Shown here piece after piece: positions 37,501-40,406 of a stretch of 64,000 bases of DNA. Within the stretch, counting starts at the first letter, position 1; the number at the start of each line of letters is the position of its first letter. Origin of the DNA: Arbacia lixula (taxonomy: Eukaryota; Echinodermata; Echinoidea; Arbacioida; Arbaciidae); contig OZ022594.1 in the NCBI GenBank assembly GCA_963669155.1, positions 6,185,707 through 6,249,706 on the forward strand. The letters run 5' to 3'. Both the position numbers and the translations under genes were made by a program. The notes beneath the pieces were generated by a model. It did not search any database. It was not told where the DNA came from and saw only the letters and a list, made by a program, of their open reading frames with translations.

Positions 37501-37691
37501 CCGCCCCCGCTGCGGCGGAATACAACCCTTTCACCGCACCTGGGGGGAACGTAGCGAAACAGCAGCCCCCTCCCACCAGGAGACCCCACCCCTCCCCCAA
37601 CCCCTTCGATGAGGAAGACGGCTCGGCGGGAAAGAATCCGTTTGGAGACGACATGGAGGACGAAGACAAGAATAACCCTTTCTTCAATTGA
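380..37691 (+). CDS. VPS11: VPS11, core subunit of HOPS/CORVET tethering complexes (25 exons, 5' partial)
   Basis: Joined exons: 380-454, 829-1002, 1621-1671, 2492-2661, 4743-4890, 6175-6264, 6733-6869, 8544-8605, 9468-9547, 10591-10670, 12037-12190, 12685-12831, 14844-14888, 15761-15907, 16475-16580, 17353-17486, 18580-18711, 19966-20054, 21600-21674, 23198-23375, 23870-23991, 26583-26678, 27914-28040, 31151-31216, 36939-37691. The sum is 3438 nt, in frame to TGA. The visible protein is 1145 residues; human VPS11 is about 941. The few N-terminal residues before WRRFNFFDKE lie upstream. Seen: propeller (residues 1-330), solenoid (330-758), coiled coil (759-799), C3H2C3 RING-H2 (808-852), conserved VFNK/VTLVTD segment, then a disordered tail with five NPF motifs. 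Known for the family: VPS11 scaffolds HOPS (late endosome/lysosome, with VPS39/VPS41) and CORVET (early endosome, TGFBRAP1/VPS8), and its RING contacts VPS18. Identity is secure from collinear motifs along the whole length. The tail is absent from human VPS11. Confidence 0.97.
829..1002 (+). CDS. VPS11: VPS11 visible exon 2 (propeller)
   Basis: Phase 0 exon, CACACAG acceptor and GGG|GTAAAA donor. Contains KAFELRVTHICQLKQHH, matching human KLRVTHLYQLKQHN. The last bases of the exon and its donor are the seed of a downstream tandem array. Confidence 0.95.
985..1415 (+). repeat. Tandem array of about 40-bp units copying the exon 2 donor junction
   Basis: The exon end plus donor (CTTCACTATCGGG|GTAAAAAC) recurs with variation near 1026, 1067, 1187, 1222, 1268, 1317, 1360 and 1402, interspersed with ATGAAGATTTTAT-like spacer. 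About ten degenerate units. Several keep a GGGTAAAAAC donor-like core. Confidence 0.85.
1621..1671 (+). CDS. VPS11: VPS11 visible exon 3 (propeller)
   Basis: 51-nt phase 0 exon after GTTGTTGCAG, donor AAG|GTAAAG. Encodes QDEPGINPVIKVWNLDK, matching human EEGINPLVKIWNLEK. Confidence 0.95.
1829..1875 (+). repeat. Diverged copy of the exon 4 acceptor junction
   Basis: TTAATCCCTTATAGCATGAC, a short insertion, then AGTCCAACTATCCAC resembles the real exon 4 junction TTAATCCCTTCTAG|CGTGAC followed by AAGTCCAACCACCCA at 2478-2512. The copy lies upstream of the TIR element 1901-2481. Confidence 0.55.
1901..2481. mobile_element. MITE-like TIR element with TTAA ends, abutting exon 4
   Basis: Left end TTAAAGGGGACCTCCGGGCA, right end TGCCCGGTGGTACCCTTTAA: imperfect terminal inverted repeats with TTAA at both ends. 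No coding capacity seen. Ends 10 bp before exon 4 begins. Confidence 0.7.
2492..2661 (+). CDS. VPS11: VPS11 visible exon 4 (propeller)
   Basis: Acceptor CCCTTCTAG, donor CG|GTCAGT. Ends two bases into an Arg codon. Contains MALGFQDGTVTLFKGD, matching human MAIGFTDGSVTLNKGD. The acceptor pyrimidine stretch partly belongs to the end of the TIR element upstream. Confidence 0.95.
2744..3352. mobile_element. Foldback element with GGTATTCCGAAAA termini
   Basis: Begins GGTATTCCGAAAAC and ends TTTTCGGAATACC. Internal ATAAAATTTTTAT-type sequences repeat in both orientations. No ORF. A GGTATTCCGAAAACTGACTTAGG fragment near 648 is related. Confidence 0.65.
3363..3428. repeat. Perfect 25-bp inverted repeat with 16-nt loop
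   Basis: Arms 3363-3387 and 3404-3428 are exact reverse complements, with core ATGTCCGCTTCCGGTCT and its complement. It lies just after the GGTATTCCG foldback element and could extrude a strong hairpin. No known ncRNA recognised. Confidence 0.85.
3430..4742 (+). other. VPS11 intron interior, nothing recognised
   Basis: About 1.3 kb of AT-rich intron between the hairpin and exon 5. I saw no ORF with family resemblance, no structured RNA and no clear terminal repeats. Confidence 0.5.
4743..4890 (+). CDS. VPS11: VPS11 visible exon 5 (propeller)
   Basis: Acceptor CCTATAG, donor ACT|GTGAGT. Completes the split Arg codon and continues HSKSPKIVHKGRTQVTGLAF, matching human HKGNYPVTGLAFR. Confidence 0.95.
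5964..6110. mobile_element. Foldback MITE, GGCCATGTTGCATA family (copy 1)
   Basis: Left GGCCATGTTGCATATAGG, right GTGCAACATGGCC, with internal ACCATCAATGGTAGCTACCATGG and its mirrored counterpart. Near-complete palindrome of about 147 bp. Related copies at 14994-15130, 38581-38737 and 52667-52767. Confidence 0.75.
6175..6264 (+). CDS. VPS11: VPS11 visible exon 6 (propeller)
   Basis: 90 nt, phase 0, acceptor TCTGTAG, donor GAC|GTGAGT. Encodes DNHGCPLRCAVICDVTQD..., matching human THGCGLRCSALSDPSQD. Confidence 0.95.
6327..6660. mobile_element. Foldback element half, GGATA(G/C)TTCACCCTGA family
   Basis: Begins TTAAAGGGATACTTCACCCTGA and carries the family landmarks GTGAAGGTTTGAC, GTCAAAGGA and TTTTGTGACGTCAC. 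The mirrored right arm is missing. The best intact copy is 22645-23133. Confidence 0.65.
6733..6869 (+). CDS. VPS11: VPS11 visible exon 7 (propeller)
   Basis: Acceptor GGAATAG, donor GCAGG|GTGAGA. Contains VYFYQPDGRGPCLAFEG and WFRGYLVVVTKD, matching human VYLYQPDERGPCFAFEG and WFRGYLIIVSRD. Confidence 0.96.
7488..7858. mobile_element. Foldback MITE with TTAA ends (family A, intact copy)
   Basis: TTAAAGGGCATATACTGTAC at left and GTACAGTATATGCCCTTTAA at right; arms of roughly 150 bp pair across a short centre. Landmarks: GTGATCGTGAGCAATCTTCT and CAAATGATCCACATTTG. Related copies at 8676, 13608, 27058, 39718 and 42596. Non-coding. Confidence 0.8.
8544..8605 (+). CDS. VPS11: VPS11 visible exon 8 (propeller)
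   Basis: 62 nt, acceptor AATGTACAG, donor ATTG|GTAAGT. Encodes MMDIVTVYDIQNKFI, matching human LNIYDLCNKFIAY. Confidence 0.94.
8676..8865. mobile_element. Family A foldback MITE, left half
   Basis: TTAAAGGGAATATACTGTAC start followed by the same GTGATCGTGAGCAATCTTCT arm as 7488-7858. The right arm is missing. Confidence 0.65.
9139..9345 (-). mobile_element. CR1/L2-like LINE 3' end fragment
   Basis: (AAT)n followed by TAGAATTTATATAGCGCAGT and TCTTAATCAGATGCTCAAGG, the reverse complement of the 3' end seen at 10808-11388. Only the last part of the ORF and the 3' UTR remain. Confidence 0.7.
9468..9547 (+). CDS. VPS11: VPS11 visible exon 9 (end of propeller; GC donor)
   Basis: Acceptor TTCTTCTAG. 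Contains PEVVDVIQEWGSLYVL, matching human EDVVDVLAEWGSLYVL. The donor is AAG|GCAAGT, so the following intron (9548-10590) is a GC-AG intron. No in-frame GT donor nearby would keep both the frame and the homology. Confidence 0.92.
10228..10546. repeat. (ATTC)n microsatellite followed by (TA)n
   Basis: About 270 bp of ATTC with ATTT and CATC variants, then TATATATA near 10516-10546, just 5' of exon 10. The Ile/His/Ser-rich frame across it is not a gene. Confidence 0.9.
10591..10670 (+). CDS. VPS11: VPS11 visible exon 10 (start of solenoid)
   Basis: Acceptor TCCAACAG, donor ATCAA|GTGAGT. Encodes LQEKDTQTKLEMLFKKNLY, nearly identical to human VPS11. Confidence 0.97.
10808..11388 (+). mobile_element. 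CR1/L2-like LINE 3' end (RT C-terminus)
   Basis: Decayed reading frame with KSLHWLPL, FKTLLLVFHIVN, AGPTLWNSLPQSL and FKGNLKTYL. This is the conserved C-terminal block of CR1/L2-type ORF2. Ends with GCGCTATATAAATTCTATG and (ATT)n. Contains an in-frame stop; 5' truncated. Confidence 0.85.
11575..12003. mobile_element. Possible TIR element (CAGGGTATCCCTTTTGCAGG end)
   Basis: CAGGGTATCCCTTTTGCAGG at the left opposes TTTTGATAATGGGACCCCCTG at the right as imperfect inverted termini. Contains a C13 homopolymer (11634-11648). No coding capacity. Similar ends occur at 51446-51796. Confidence 0.4.
12037..12190 (+). CDS. VPS11: VPS11 visible exon 11 (solenoid)
   Basis: Acceptor CTTCCAG, donor AAG|GTAAGG. 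Contains QYGDHLYSKGDHDGAIAQY and RLEPSYVIRK, matching human MQYGDHLYSKGNHDGAVQQY and KLEPSYVIRK. Confidence 0.97.
12685..12831 (+). CDS. VPS11: VPS11 visible exon 12 (solenoid)
   Basis: 147 nt, phase 0, acceptor ACCCTAG, donor ATG|GTAAGA. Encodes FLDAQRIHNLTAYLQELH and DHTTLLLNCYTKLKD, closely matching human. Confidence 0.97.
12899..13611. mobile_element. piggyBac-type non-autonomous element
   Basis: TTAA target repeats flank CCCTAATACTCCCGGGGG at the left and CCCCGGGAGTATTAGGG at the right: the TTAA plus CCC...GGG signature of piggyBac DNA transposons. The interior has no transposase. A related partial copy begins at 34628. Confidence 0.75.
13608..13965. mobile_element. Family A foldback MITE sharing a TTAA with its neighbour
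   Basis: Starts TTAAAGGGAATACACTG and ends CAGTACAGTATATTCCCT, with full paired arms. Its TTAA (13608-13611) is also the right TTAA of the piggyBac-type element. Confidence 0.75.
14148..14241. repeat. Perfect 27-bp inverted repeat
   Basis: Arms 14148-14174 and 14215-14241 are exact reverse complements (core GATCAATGTCACAGCTGATT) around a 40-nt centre. No known element recognised. Confidence 0.8.
14844..14888 (+). CDS. VPS11: VPS11 visible exon 13 (45-nt microexon-like)
   Basis: Acceptor CTCCATAG, donor AAG|GTTGGT. Encodes TKDKDVDFDVETAMK, matching human KSESEVHFDVETAIK. Phase 0 on both sides, so skipping would keep the frame. Confidence 0.93.
14994..15130. mobile_element. Foldback MITE, GGCCATGTTG family (copy 2)
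   Basis: GGCCATGTTGTATATATAGC at left and TATGCAACATGGCC at right with paired ACCATCAATGGTAACTACTATGG arms. Same family as 5964-6110. Confidence 0.75.
15761..15907 (+). CDS. VPS11: VPS11 visible exon 14 (solenoid)
   Basis: 147 nt, phase 0, acceptor TCCACTAG, donor GAG|GTGAGG. Contains AGYFKHALFLAEKH and DWYLKIQLEDIKDYQKAL, matching human AGYYSHALYLAENH and EWYLKIQLEDIKNYQEAL. Confidence 0.97.
15908..16420. repeat. (GGTGAT/GGTGGT)n array beginning at the exon 14 donor
   Basis: About 500 bp of degenerate G-rich hexamer/trimer repeat starting within 15 bp of the donor. Long Gly/Asp-, Val/Met- or Thr-rich frames on either strand are repeat artefacts. Confidence 0.9.
16475..16580 (+). CDS. VPS11: VPS11 visible exon 15 (solenoid)
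   Basis: Acceptor CTTGCAG, donor GACA|GTAAGT. Contains MDNMKKYGKILM and LCTDYKP, matching human ESNMKRYGKILM and LCTDYRP. Confidence 0.96.
16778..17345. repeat. About 570-bp polypyrimidine tract upstream of exon 16
   Basis: Nearly pure C/T on the + strand (TCCCCTCCCTTCTCTCC-like), running to the exon 16 acceptor at 17351-17352. Mirror-repeat potential for triplex DNA. Pro/Ser/Phe-rich frames are artefacts. Confidence 0.9.
17353..17486 (+). CDS. VPS11: VPS11 visible exon 16 (solenoid)
   Basis: Acceptor GCTCAG, donor AAG|GTCAGT. First part PLVDPSTLSGALPPPIQR is a variable linker; then VEEFIHIFVNN and MEFLEHMTK match human SEEFIPIFANN and KAFLEHMSE. Confidence 0.92.
18580..18711 (+). CDS. VPS11: VPS11 visible exon 17 (solenoid)
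   Basis: 132 nt, phase 0, acceptor TCTACAG, donor GAA|GTAAGT. Encodes IYNTLLELYLHDMAHE and AMSLLQTGE, matching human IYDTLLELRLQNWAHE and AISLLKSGR. Confidence 0.95.
18728..19285 (-). mobile_element. CR1/L2-like LINE 3' end (RT C-terminus, open frame)
   Basis: Minus-strand frame 18852-19169 is open: KSLHWLPLRDRLVFKILLLV, AGPTLWNSLPQSLKTLTS, FKGNLKTYLYNGAF. Same family as 10808-11388, followed by (ATT)n in its own orientation. 5' truncated. Confidence 0.85.
19502..19893. mobile_element. TIR element with CCCCTTTTATAGTG ends
   Basis: CCCCTTTTATAGTGAGAGTT at the left and CACTATAAAAGGGG at the right. The left end is doubled as a tight hairpin (TAGTGAGAGTTACCC / GGGTAACTCTCACTA, 19509-19556). No ORF. 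Confidence 0.65.
19966..20054 (+). CDS. VPS11: VPS11 visible exon 18 (solenoid)
   Basis: Acceptor TGTTCAAG, donor GCT|GTAAGT. Encodes ALVLCQMHSFQKGILYLYE, matching human ALVLCQMHDFQDGVLYLYE. Confidence 0.96.
20090..20800. repeat. (CT)n-rich array with CCATCT/CCTCT interruptions
   Basis: About 700 bp of CTCTCTCCATCTCTCCTCTC-type repeat in the intron after exon 18. All frames (Leu/Ser/His- or Arg/Glu-rich) are repeat artefacts. Confidence 0.92.
21312..21545. mobile_element. TIR element, AGAGT(A/G)CCGAAG(T/C)G family (copy 1)
   Basis: Left AGAGTACCGAAGTGATGTCG, right ACGTCATACTTCATTACTCT, with GTTGTCAAGGCAATTGGTTC and AGCCAGTTGTCTTGACAATA as paired inner arms. A second copy is at 53697-54027. 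Confidence 0.6.
21600..21674 (+). CDS. VPS11: VPS11 visible exon 19 (solenoid)
   Basis: Acceptor CTCTCCAG, donor TATGG|GTAAGT. Encodes QILHYHMEHNSYDNII, matching human QIMHYHMQHEQYRQVI. Confidence 0.95.
22645..23133. mobile_element. Foldback element with TTAA ends (GATAGTTCACCCTGA family, intact)
   Basis: TTAAAGAGATAGTTCACCCTGA at left, TCAGGGTGAACTATCCATTTAA at right, with paired GTGACGTCA-containing arms around a central AT-rich stretch. TTAA at both ends. Related copies at 6327, 34352, 41512, 50465, 53285 and 59171. Confidence 0.8.
23198..23375 (+). CDS. VPS11: VPS11 visible exon 20 (end of solenoid)
   Basis: Acceptor CCTTTAAG, donor AAG|GTTGGT. Encodes QALSYFAAKEENCK and PPLLVIQTLAHNSTATL, nearly identical to human. 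Confidence 0.97.
23870..23991 (+). CDS. VPS11: VPS11 visible exon 21 (coiled coil before RING)
   Basis: Acceptor CCATGCAG, donor CCAG|GTAGGA. DYIVRRLQQDND and KQYREETKKMKSQIEEMK match the human coiled coil RDYLVQKLQKQ and RRYREETTRIRQEIQELK. The last 35 nt and donor are multiplied downstream. Confidence 0.96.
23958..25735 (+). repeat. 69/70-bp tandem array copying the exon 21 end and donor (about 22 units)
   Basis: Unit: GATGAAGAGTCTGCTCGATG, then AGATGAAGACCAGGTGGAGA, then TGGTGCACACATTGTGCAGA, then TATAGATAA. Unit starts at 23961, 24031, 24100, 24169, 24238, 24307, 24376, 24600, 24670, 24739, 24808, 24878, 24947, 25016, 25085, 25154, 25224, 25294, 25364, 25433, 25502 and 25574. 70-bp units keep CCAGGTAGGA; 69-bp units have GGTGGAG and read open. 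An unrelated 125-bp interruption (24417-24540) recurs at 25609-25735, suggesting higher-order duplication. Long frames in either strand are artefacts. Confidence 0.93.
25860..26580. repeat. About 700-bp polypyrimidine tract ending at the exon 22 acceptor
   Basis: Almost uninterrupted C/T with C-runs (CTCCTCCCCCCCTCTCC-like), running into CCCACCCACAG. Acts at least in part as the acceptor pyrimidine tract. Arg/Gly/Glu-rich minus-strand frames are artefacts. Confidence 0.9.
26583..26678 (+). CDS. VPS11: VPS11 visible exon 22 (RING-H2, first half)
   Basis: Acceptor CACCCACAG, donor CAGCA|GTGAGT. Contains CSVCNHPLELPSVHFLCQH: zinc ligands C-x2-C-x12-C-x-H. Human has CSICNSALELPSVHFLCGH. Confidence 0.97.
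26694..26876. mobile_element. Foldback palindrome 15 bp after the exon 22 donor
   Basis: GGAGACCGTCAAAAACACAG...CAATTGGAATTGCC folds on GGCAATTCCAATT...CTGTGTTTTTGACGGTCTCC. The arms pair over about 70 bp. A third GGTAATTCCAATTGCC copy sits in the centre. Confidence 0.75.
27058..27205. mobile_element. Family A foldback MITE, right half
   Basis: GTGGATCATTTGAGGGCAAA through AGTACAGTACATTCCCTTTAA. Same arm as 7488-7858; the left arm is missing. Confidence 0.65.
27275..27940 (+). repeat. 126-bp tandem array copying the exon 23 acceptor (5 units plus exon)
   Basis: CTTGGTAGCTGCTTTGAGAG recurs at 27275, 27401, 27527, 27653, 27780 and, as the true junction, 27906: spacings 126, 126, 126, 127, 126. 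Each unit carries the TAG acceptor plus the first 25-30 exon bases (TTATTCTGACAA), then AT-rich sequence. The 161-residue minus frame is a repeat artefact. Confidence 0.93.
27914..28040 (+). CDS. VPS11: VPS11 visible exon 23 (RING-H2 second half and helix)
   Basis: Acceptor GCTTGGTAG, donor CAG|GTGAGC. Completes the split His codon: HCFESYS and CPACLPENKKVLDIIRAQ supply the last Cys pair. Then DLHEQFHRQ matches human DLHDQFQHQ. Confidence 0.97.
28028..29060 (+). repeat. About 165-bp tandem array copying the exon 23 donor (about 7 units)
   Basis: The true junction TTCCATCGGCAG|GTGAGCTGTC is echoed near 28208 and 28373 (CATCAGGAAAGCTGTC), 28534 and 28703 (GACAGGTACGCTGTC type), 28871 (TCGACAGGTGAGCTGTC) and 29041 (AAGTGAGCTGTC). 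The units are otherwise TTCCTCTTCC-rich with a shared CCTGACAGCTGTTCCTC motif. Confidence 0.85.
29061..29845. repeat. (TCC)n / polypyrimidine tract in intron after exon 23
   Basis: Continues the C/T-rich region with long (CTC)n runs at 29320-29370, 29394-29450 and 29486-29520. Pro/Ser/Leu-rich frames are artefacts. Confidence 0.9.
29846..30791. mobile_element. TIR element GTCTCGCCCACT...AGTGGGCGAGAC with (CGTC)n and internal tandem repeats
   Basis: 12-bp perfect inverted termini (29846-29857 and 30780-30791). Inside: CGTCCGTC repeats (29893-29953), then roughly 159-bp tandem units beginning GTTAAAGTTTACCTGCAAGA near 29956, 30147, 30303, 30462 and 30620. No transposase. Superfamily not assigned. 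Confidence 0.7.
31151..31216 (+). CDS. VPS11: VPS11 visible exon 24 (VPS11 C-terminal segment)
   Basis: 66 nt, phase 0, acceptor CTGTTTTAG, donor AAG|GTAAGT. Encodes FSVVADYFGRGVFNK, matching human FSVIADYFGRGVFNK. Confidence 0.97.
31668..32640. mobile_element. Foldback element (CACCAAGCTG family, copy 1), split by a nested insertion
   Basis: Left arm 31668-31950 (TTTTTCACCAAGCTGTTTGT ... CACTAGTCGTGCC). The terminal right arm resumes at 32597-32640 (GTTTGTAGC ... AACAGCTTGGTGAAACAC). Related copies at 32640-32825, 38541-39047, 49770-50086 and 52180-52500. Confidence 0.7.
31950..32596. mobile_element. Foldback element nested in the CACCAAGCTG element
   Basis: TTAAAGGGTCACTAAATTAG at left, CTAATTTAGTAACCCT at right; arms of about 200 bp pair (ATAAAGTCTCATTTTGATGA / GAGAATGAGACTTTATTG). 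Its centre, 32167-32385, resembles 22363-22580 and may be a third nested element. Confidence 0.65.
32640..32825. mobile_element. Foldback element (CACCAAGCTG family, copy 2, near-perfect palindrome)
   Basis: GGGTGTTTCACCAAGCTGTT at left and AACAGCTTGGTGAAACACCC at right. The arms also pair through TTACGAACGACTTTACAAAC and ACTGGTGATCCCTTCTT. Confidence 0.8.
32830..34350 (+). other. VPS11 intron interior: (TACA)n only
   Basis: AT-rich intron. The only structure I see is a degenerate (TACA)/(CA) microsatellite at about 33712-33825. Confidence 0.5.
34352..34627. mobile_element. GGATAGTTCACCCTGA foldback, left half
   Basis: GGATAGTTCACCCTGAAATT start with GTGAAGGTTTCATGAAAATC and TTTTGTGACGTCACGCGCAA landmarks. 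The right arm is absent, replaced by the piggyBac-type fragment. Confidence 0.65.
34628..34820. mobile_element. piggyBac-type element, left fragment
   Basis: AACCCTAATACTCCGGAGGG, then TTCCTAACTCCTCAATATTT and AAATTTATGGCGATGGGACT, paralleling 12901-13070 of the complete copy. No right terminus found. Confidence 0.55.
35263..35665. repeat. Tandem repeat of about 86-92 bp (5 units)
   Basis: Units begin with GGATGAGC(G/A)TTTACAATC near 35266, 35336, 35422, 35512 and 35603, each containing TTTCAAACCACTGCTTCCTC and CATAAACAGTACCCCTTT. Lies inside AAACGC-rich intronic sequence (35030-35670). Confidence 0.8.
36939..37691 (+). CDS. VPS11: VPS11 terminal exon 25 with NPF-rich C-terminal tail
   Basis: Acceptor TGATGTAG, phase 0. 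The first codons VTLVTD continue VFNK exactly where human has LTLLTD, so the exon belongs to VPS11. The frame then stays open for about 240 residues: a Pro/Gln/Arg/Ser-rich stretch with QQQQ runs, followed by five NPF motifs starting at 37382 (NPFDEDD), 37524 (NPFTAP), 37599 (NPFDEED), 37635 (NPFGDD) and 37674 (NPFFN, the last residues). TGA at 37689. The exon is GC-rich against AT-rich flanks, as expected for coding. NPF tripeptides are EH-domain ligands, and acidic residues after NPF favour EHD-type EH domains. That function here is inference. Confidence 0.93.
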   Translation: MTLVTDSFESPARGGAGIKSRPQASAQPPRQQPTSQLTRSVTSPPRSNAGVGARPQGGASQVARGVGSASVAQQPQRPITPPTKRPIPQQQQHQPVSRATPPSSTPSYPSQAKPTRPLDPPKRVQTPPLAPQQQQARSTPPPAVISDYNPFDEDDAPSAPPPSKAPVRGAQQHPSAQPRKPQGGSGRSAPAAAEYNPFTAPGGNVAKQQPPPTRRPHPSPNPFDEEDGSAGKNPFGDDMEDEDKNNPFFN

Positions 37692-38160
37692 TCATCAATT
37701 TCTTGAAGATGTTTTTTGATCTGAAGTGACTGATGTACACCACTCTATAAATGGTTCATGAACAATAGTGAAGCAAAGGTGTACGCCAATGCTCTACATG
37801 TGCAAGTATTATTTTCTATTCACATTATGTCTAAATATGACAAAAAATAACCTATTATTTCATTGATCTGAAAAGATTAATGTGCACCATGGTAAAAATA
37901 ATAGTGAAAGAAAGAAAACGCAACTTGCGTGTGTTCGCCAATGTTCTACATGTGCAAGTATTATTTTCTATTCATGTTGTGTCTAAATGCCTATAGATTT
38001 TATGCATTGGTTCATTCTGCTTGATATGTTTGTGATTACTGTTCTCTAAAGCAATGTGACAAAGTGTCAAGACTTTAAAGGGCGAATGAATGAATGAATG
38101 AATTAAATAGAGAATTAACTTCAAGGAATAAAGTGCTTTCATTCTATTTGGAAATGATTT
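37692..38160 (+). other. VPS11 3' UTR with an internal duplication
   Basis: Two copies, about 37715-37855 and 37860-38000, share TGTACACCA/TGTGCACCA, ATAGTGAAG and CTACATGTGCAAGTATTATT. The UTR end is inferred from the polyadenylation signal. Confidence 0.6.
38127..38132 (+). terminator. Candidate polyadenylation signal AATAAA of VPS11
   Basis: AATAAA about 435 bp after the stop codon. Another AATAAA-like site lies near 38220. Not proven. Confidence 0.5.
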
Positions 38161-38540
38161 AACTTGGCAGTATTTTTAACAAAATATATCATAAAGAGAC
38201 CCACAAGATTGAATTAGAAATAAATAGCCTCTGTGTGGTTAAAATTCATGTGGAATTAGCTTTTTTCCATTTTTTACAACTCGCCTCTATGTTTGTCAGC
38301 TAATTATGCTCATTATTACGGTAATAGCAAAAAATTGTTAGATGGCACACAGCACACATTTTGTCTTGCCTAAATTGTGGTGTAGTAGTATGCAGAGTTC
38401 GATTGATTTACATGGAGATATCTTATCCTTGACTTAATGAGAGAATCTCAACCTATGTCTTTGTTTATTTGATTTGTGTGCCTCTAACACAAAGTGTACG
38501 GATGGCATTGTGTTTCCAGAGCCCTGTTCCATAAAGCTAT

Positions 38541-39047
38541 TCCTAAGTTACGCACAGCTTTACACATGACTGGTGACCTGGGCCCTGTTGCATAAAACTT
38601 ACCATTGATGGTAACTTTGCTACTAATGTCAACTTCCATGAAATCCTTTAATTTGATTGGCTATTGAGCGATGTTACCATGGTAGTTACCATTGATGGCA
38701 AAGTTACCATTAATGGTTAGCTTTATGCAACGGGGCCCTGTTCTCAGATGTCAAATCATATTGTCAATGATGTTGATTCCCATCAGCTCAAGTTGGAATG
38801 TAATTTGGCTTACATTGAAGGGAGACACGAGTTGAAATCTGATCATTGTAGAGTAAAATTCTTTTTGTTAACAAGTGTCTTAATACACAGTTTATAATAT
38901 ATCAAATTTGATTAGGATTGTAGGAAATTCATTCTCACTGTGTCAAAACAGGAACAAATCTCATGATGTAGCACAAGGACAGGTCACCAGTCGTGCATGA
39001 ATTTGTGCGTAACTTACACACAGCTTTATAAAACGGGGCCCGGGATG
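38541..39047. mobile_element. CACCAAGCTG-related foldback (copy 3) interrupted by another MITE
   Basis: Left arm CCATAAAGCTATTCC...TGACTGGTGACC (38549-38580) pairs with GGTCACCAGTCGTGC...AGCTTTATAAAACGGGGCC (38984-39047). The GGCCCTGTTGCATA element 38581-38737 sits inside the left arm. Confidence 0.6.
38581..38737. mobile_element. Foldback MITE, GGCC(C/A)TGTTGCATA family (copy 3, nested)
   Basis: GGCCCTGTTGCATAAAACTT at left, TTTATGCAACGGGGCC at right, with ACCATTGATGGTAACTTTGC paired to GGCAAAGTTACCATTAATGG. Confidence 0.75.
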
Positions 39048-39717
39048 TTGTTCTTATGATTCATTCATTCCTACACAGAATTAATCAATATCTGAAAAAG
39101 GAATATAGTAAGAATATTAAGTAAGATATATGAATATTGTATGAATTGAATGTTAGATACAAAGGAACAAACATAAGATAAGCATGCAGGATTTGTTATT
39201 TTCAAATGGTTCTCAAGTTATCAAGAATGTATGGCTGTGTCTTTCATTTGATGAGTGATAGCAGTGGGCCTTTGTGGGACTGGATACCTTTGAATTAGCA
39301 TCTTAGGTGCCTGTGTGATTTGGCTTTGATGTACTGACATTAAAGAGAGCCACAGCCATATAAGTTATATGACAAACATTGATTGTGAATACACATGTAG
39401 TTTGATTAGCCCGACTTTGCCAGTGGTATTTGTCTGTTTTCCTCTAAAATCTTTGATTAAAAGTCTTTAATTGGGATTTATTTTCCCCTCAGAACAAATT
39501 ATGAATGAAATACAAAATGTTAAGAATACAAATACCGAGGGCCAATATTTATAGCTCTTTTCATAATCATGAAAAAAGCAAGATGTTAAGTAGAGTATTT
39601 GTAATAATCAGTACAGGGATGGAAACTGGAGTCTTTCCAATGTTGGAGCCACTGGCCCTTTATAGATTACATTCTTGCTTTTCTGTGCATATCATTTATC
39701 TTCATATGTTCATATGT

Positions 39718-40077
39718 AGGGGGAAGACAAAAAGGCCTTCAAAAGGTGATCATGAGCAATCGTCTTGCCAATGGTCTTAAATGCATGTATTGTCCGTTTT
39801 AGAAACTTGCTGAAAGTTATTTGCCCTCAAACTATCCACATTTGCAGTAATTAGTGATTAAATCACCAATCATCAAATTGTTCGGGCCAAACATTCCAAG
39901 GATTTGTGAATTAATCACTCATTACTCAAAATGTGGATCATATGAGGGCAAATAATTTTCATCATGTTTCTAAAATAGACAATACTGTACATGCATTTAA
40001 GACAATTGGCAAGACGATTGCTCACGATCACCTTTTGAAGGCCTTTTTGTCTTCCCAGTACAGTATATGCCCTTTAA
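39718..40077. mobile_element. Family A foldback MITE (near-complete copy)
   Basis: Paired arms with GGTGATCATGAGCAATCGTC and GATTGCTCACGATCACC. The right end GTACAGTATATGCCCTTTAA is intact; the left terminal 20 bp are missing. Confidence 0.75.
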
Positions 40078-40406
40078 CACTTTGTGTGCCATGCAAAAGC
40101 TGCTCTGATGAATGTATGTGTATTTTATGTATATTTCCTGTTCAAAAATACATTTATGGCACATGAAAAGGTAATTTACATTGTACTTCATATTGTATGA
40201 CCTTATAATAATCTGAAGACTTAAAATGTCTTAAAACTATAACTATGTGCTTTCTTTTTTTGTTGTTGGGATAAGAGAGTGTATACTATAGTGGATCTTG
40301 AGACCAACTTGATAGTGAGCTAGTGAAATTAATGATGGCAATGGTTTACAATGAATTGTAGTCAGCTCCATGCCGCGTTTGACATGATAAATTGTAATCG
40401 CTCCAT

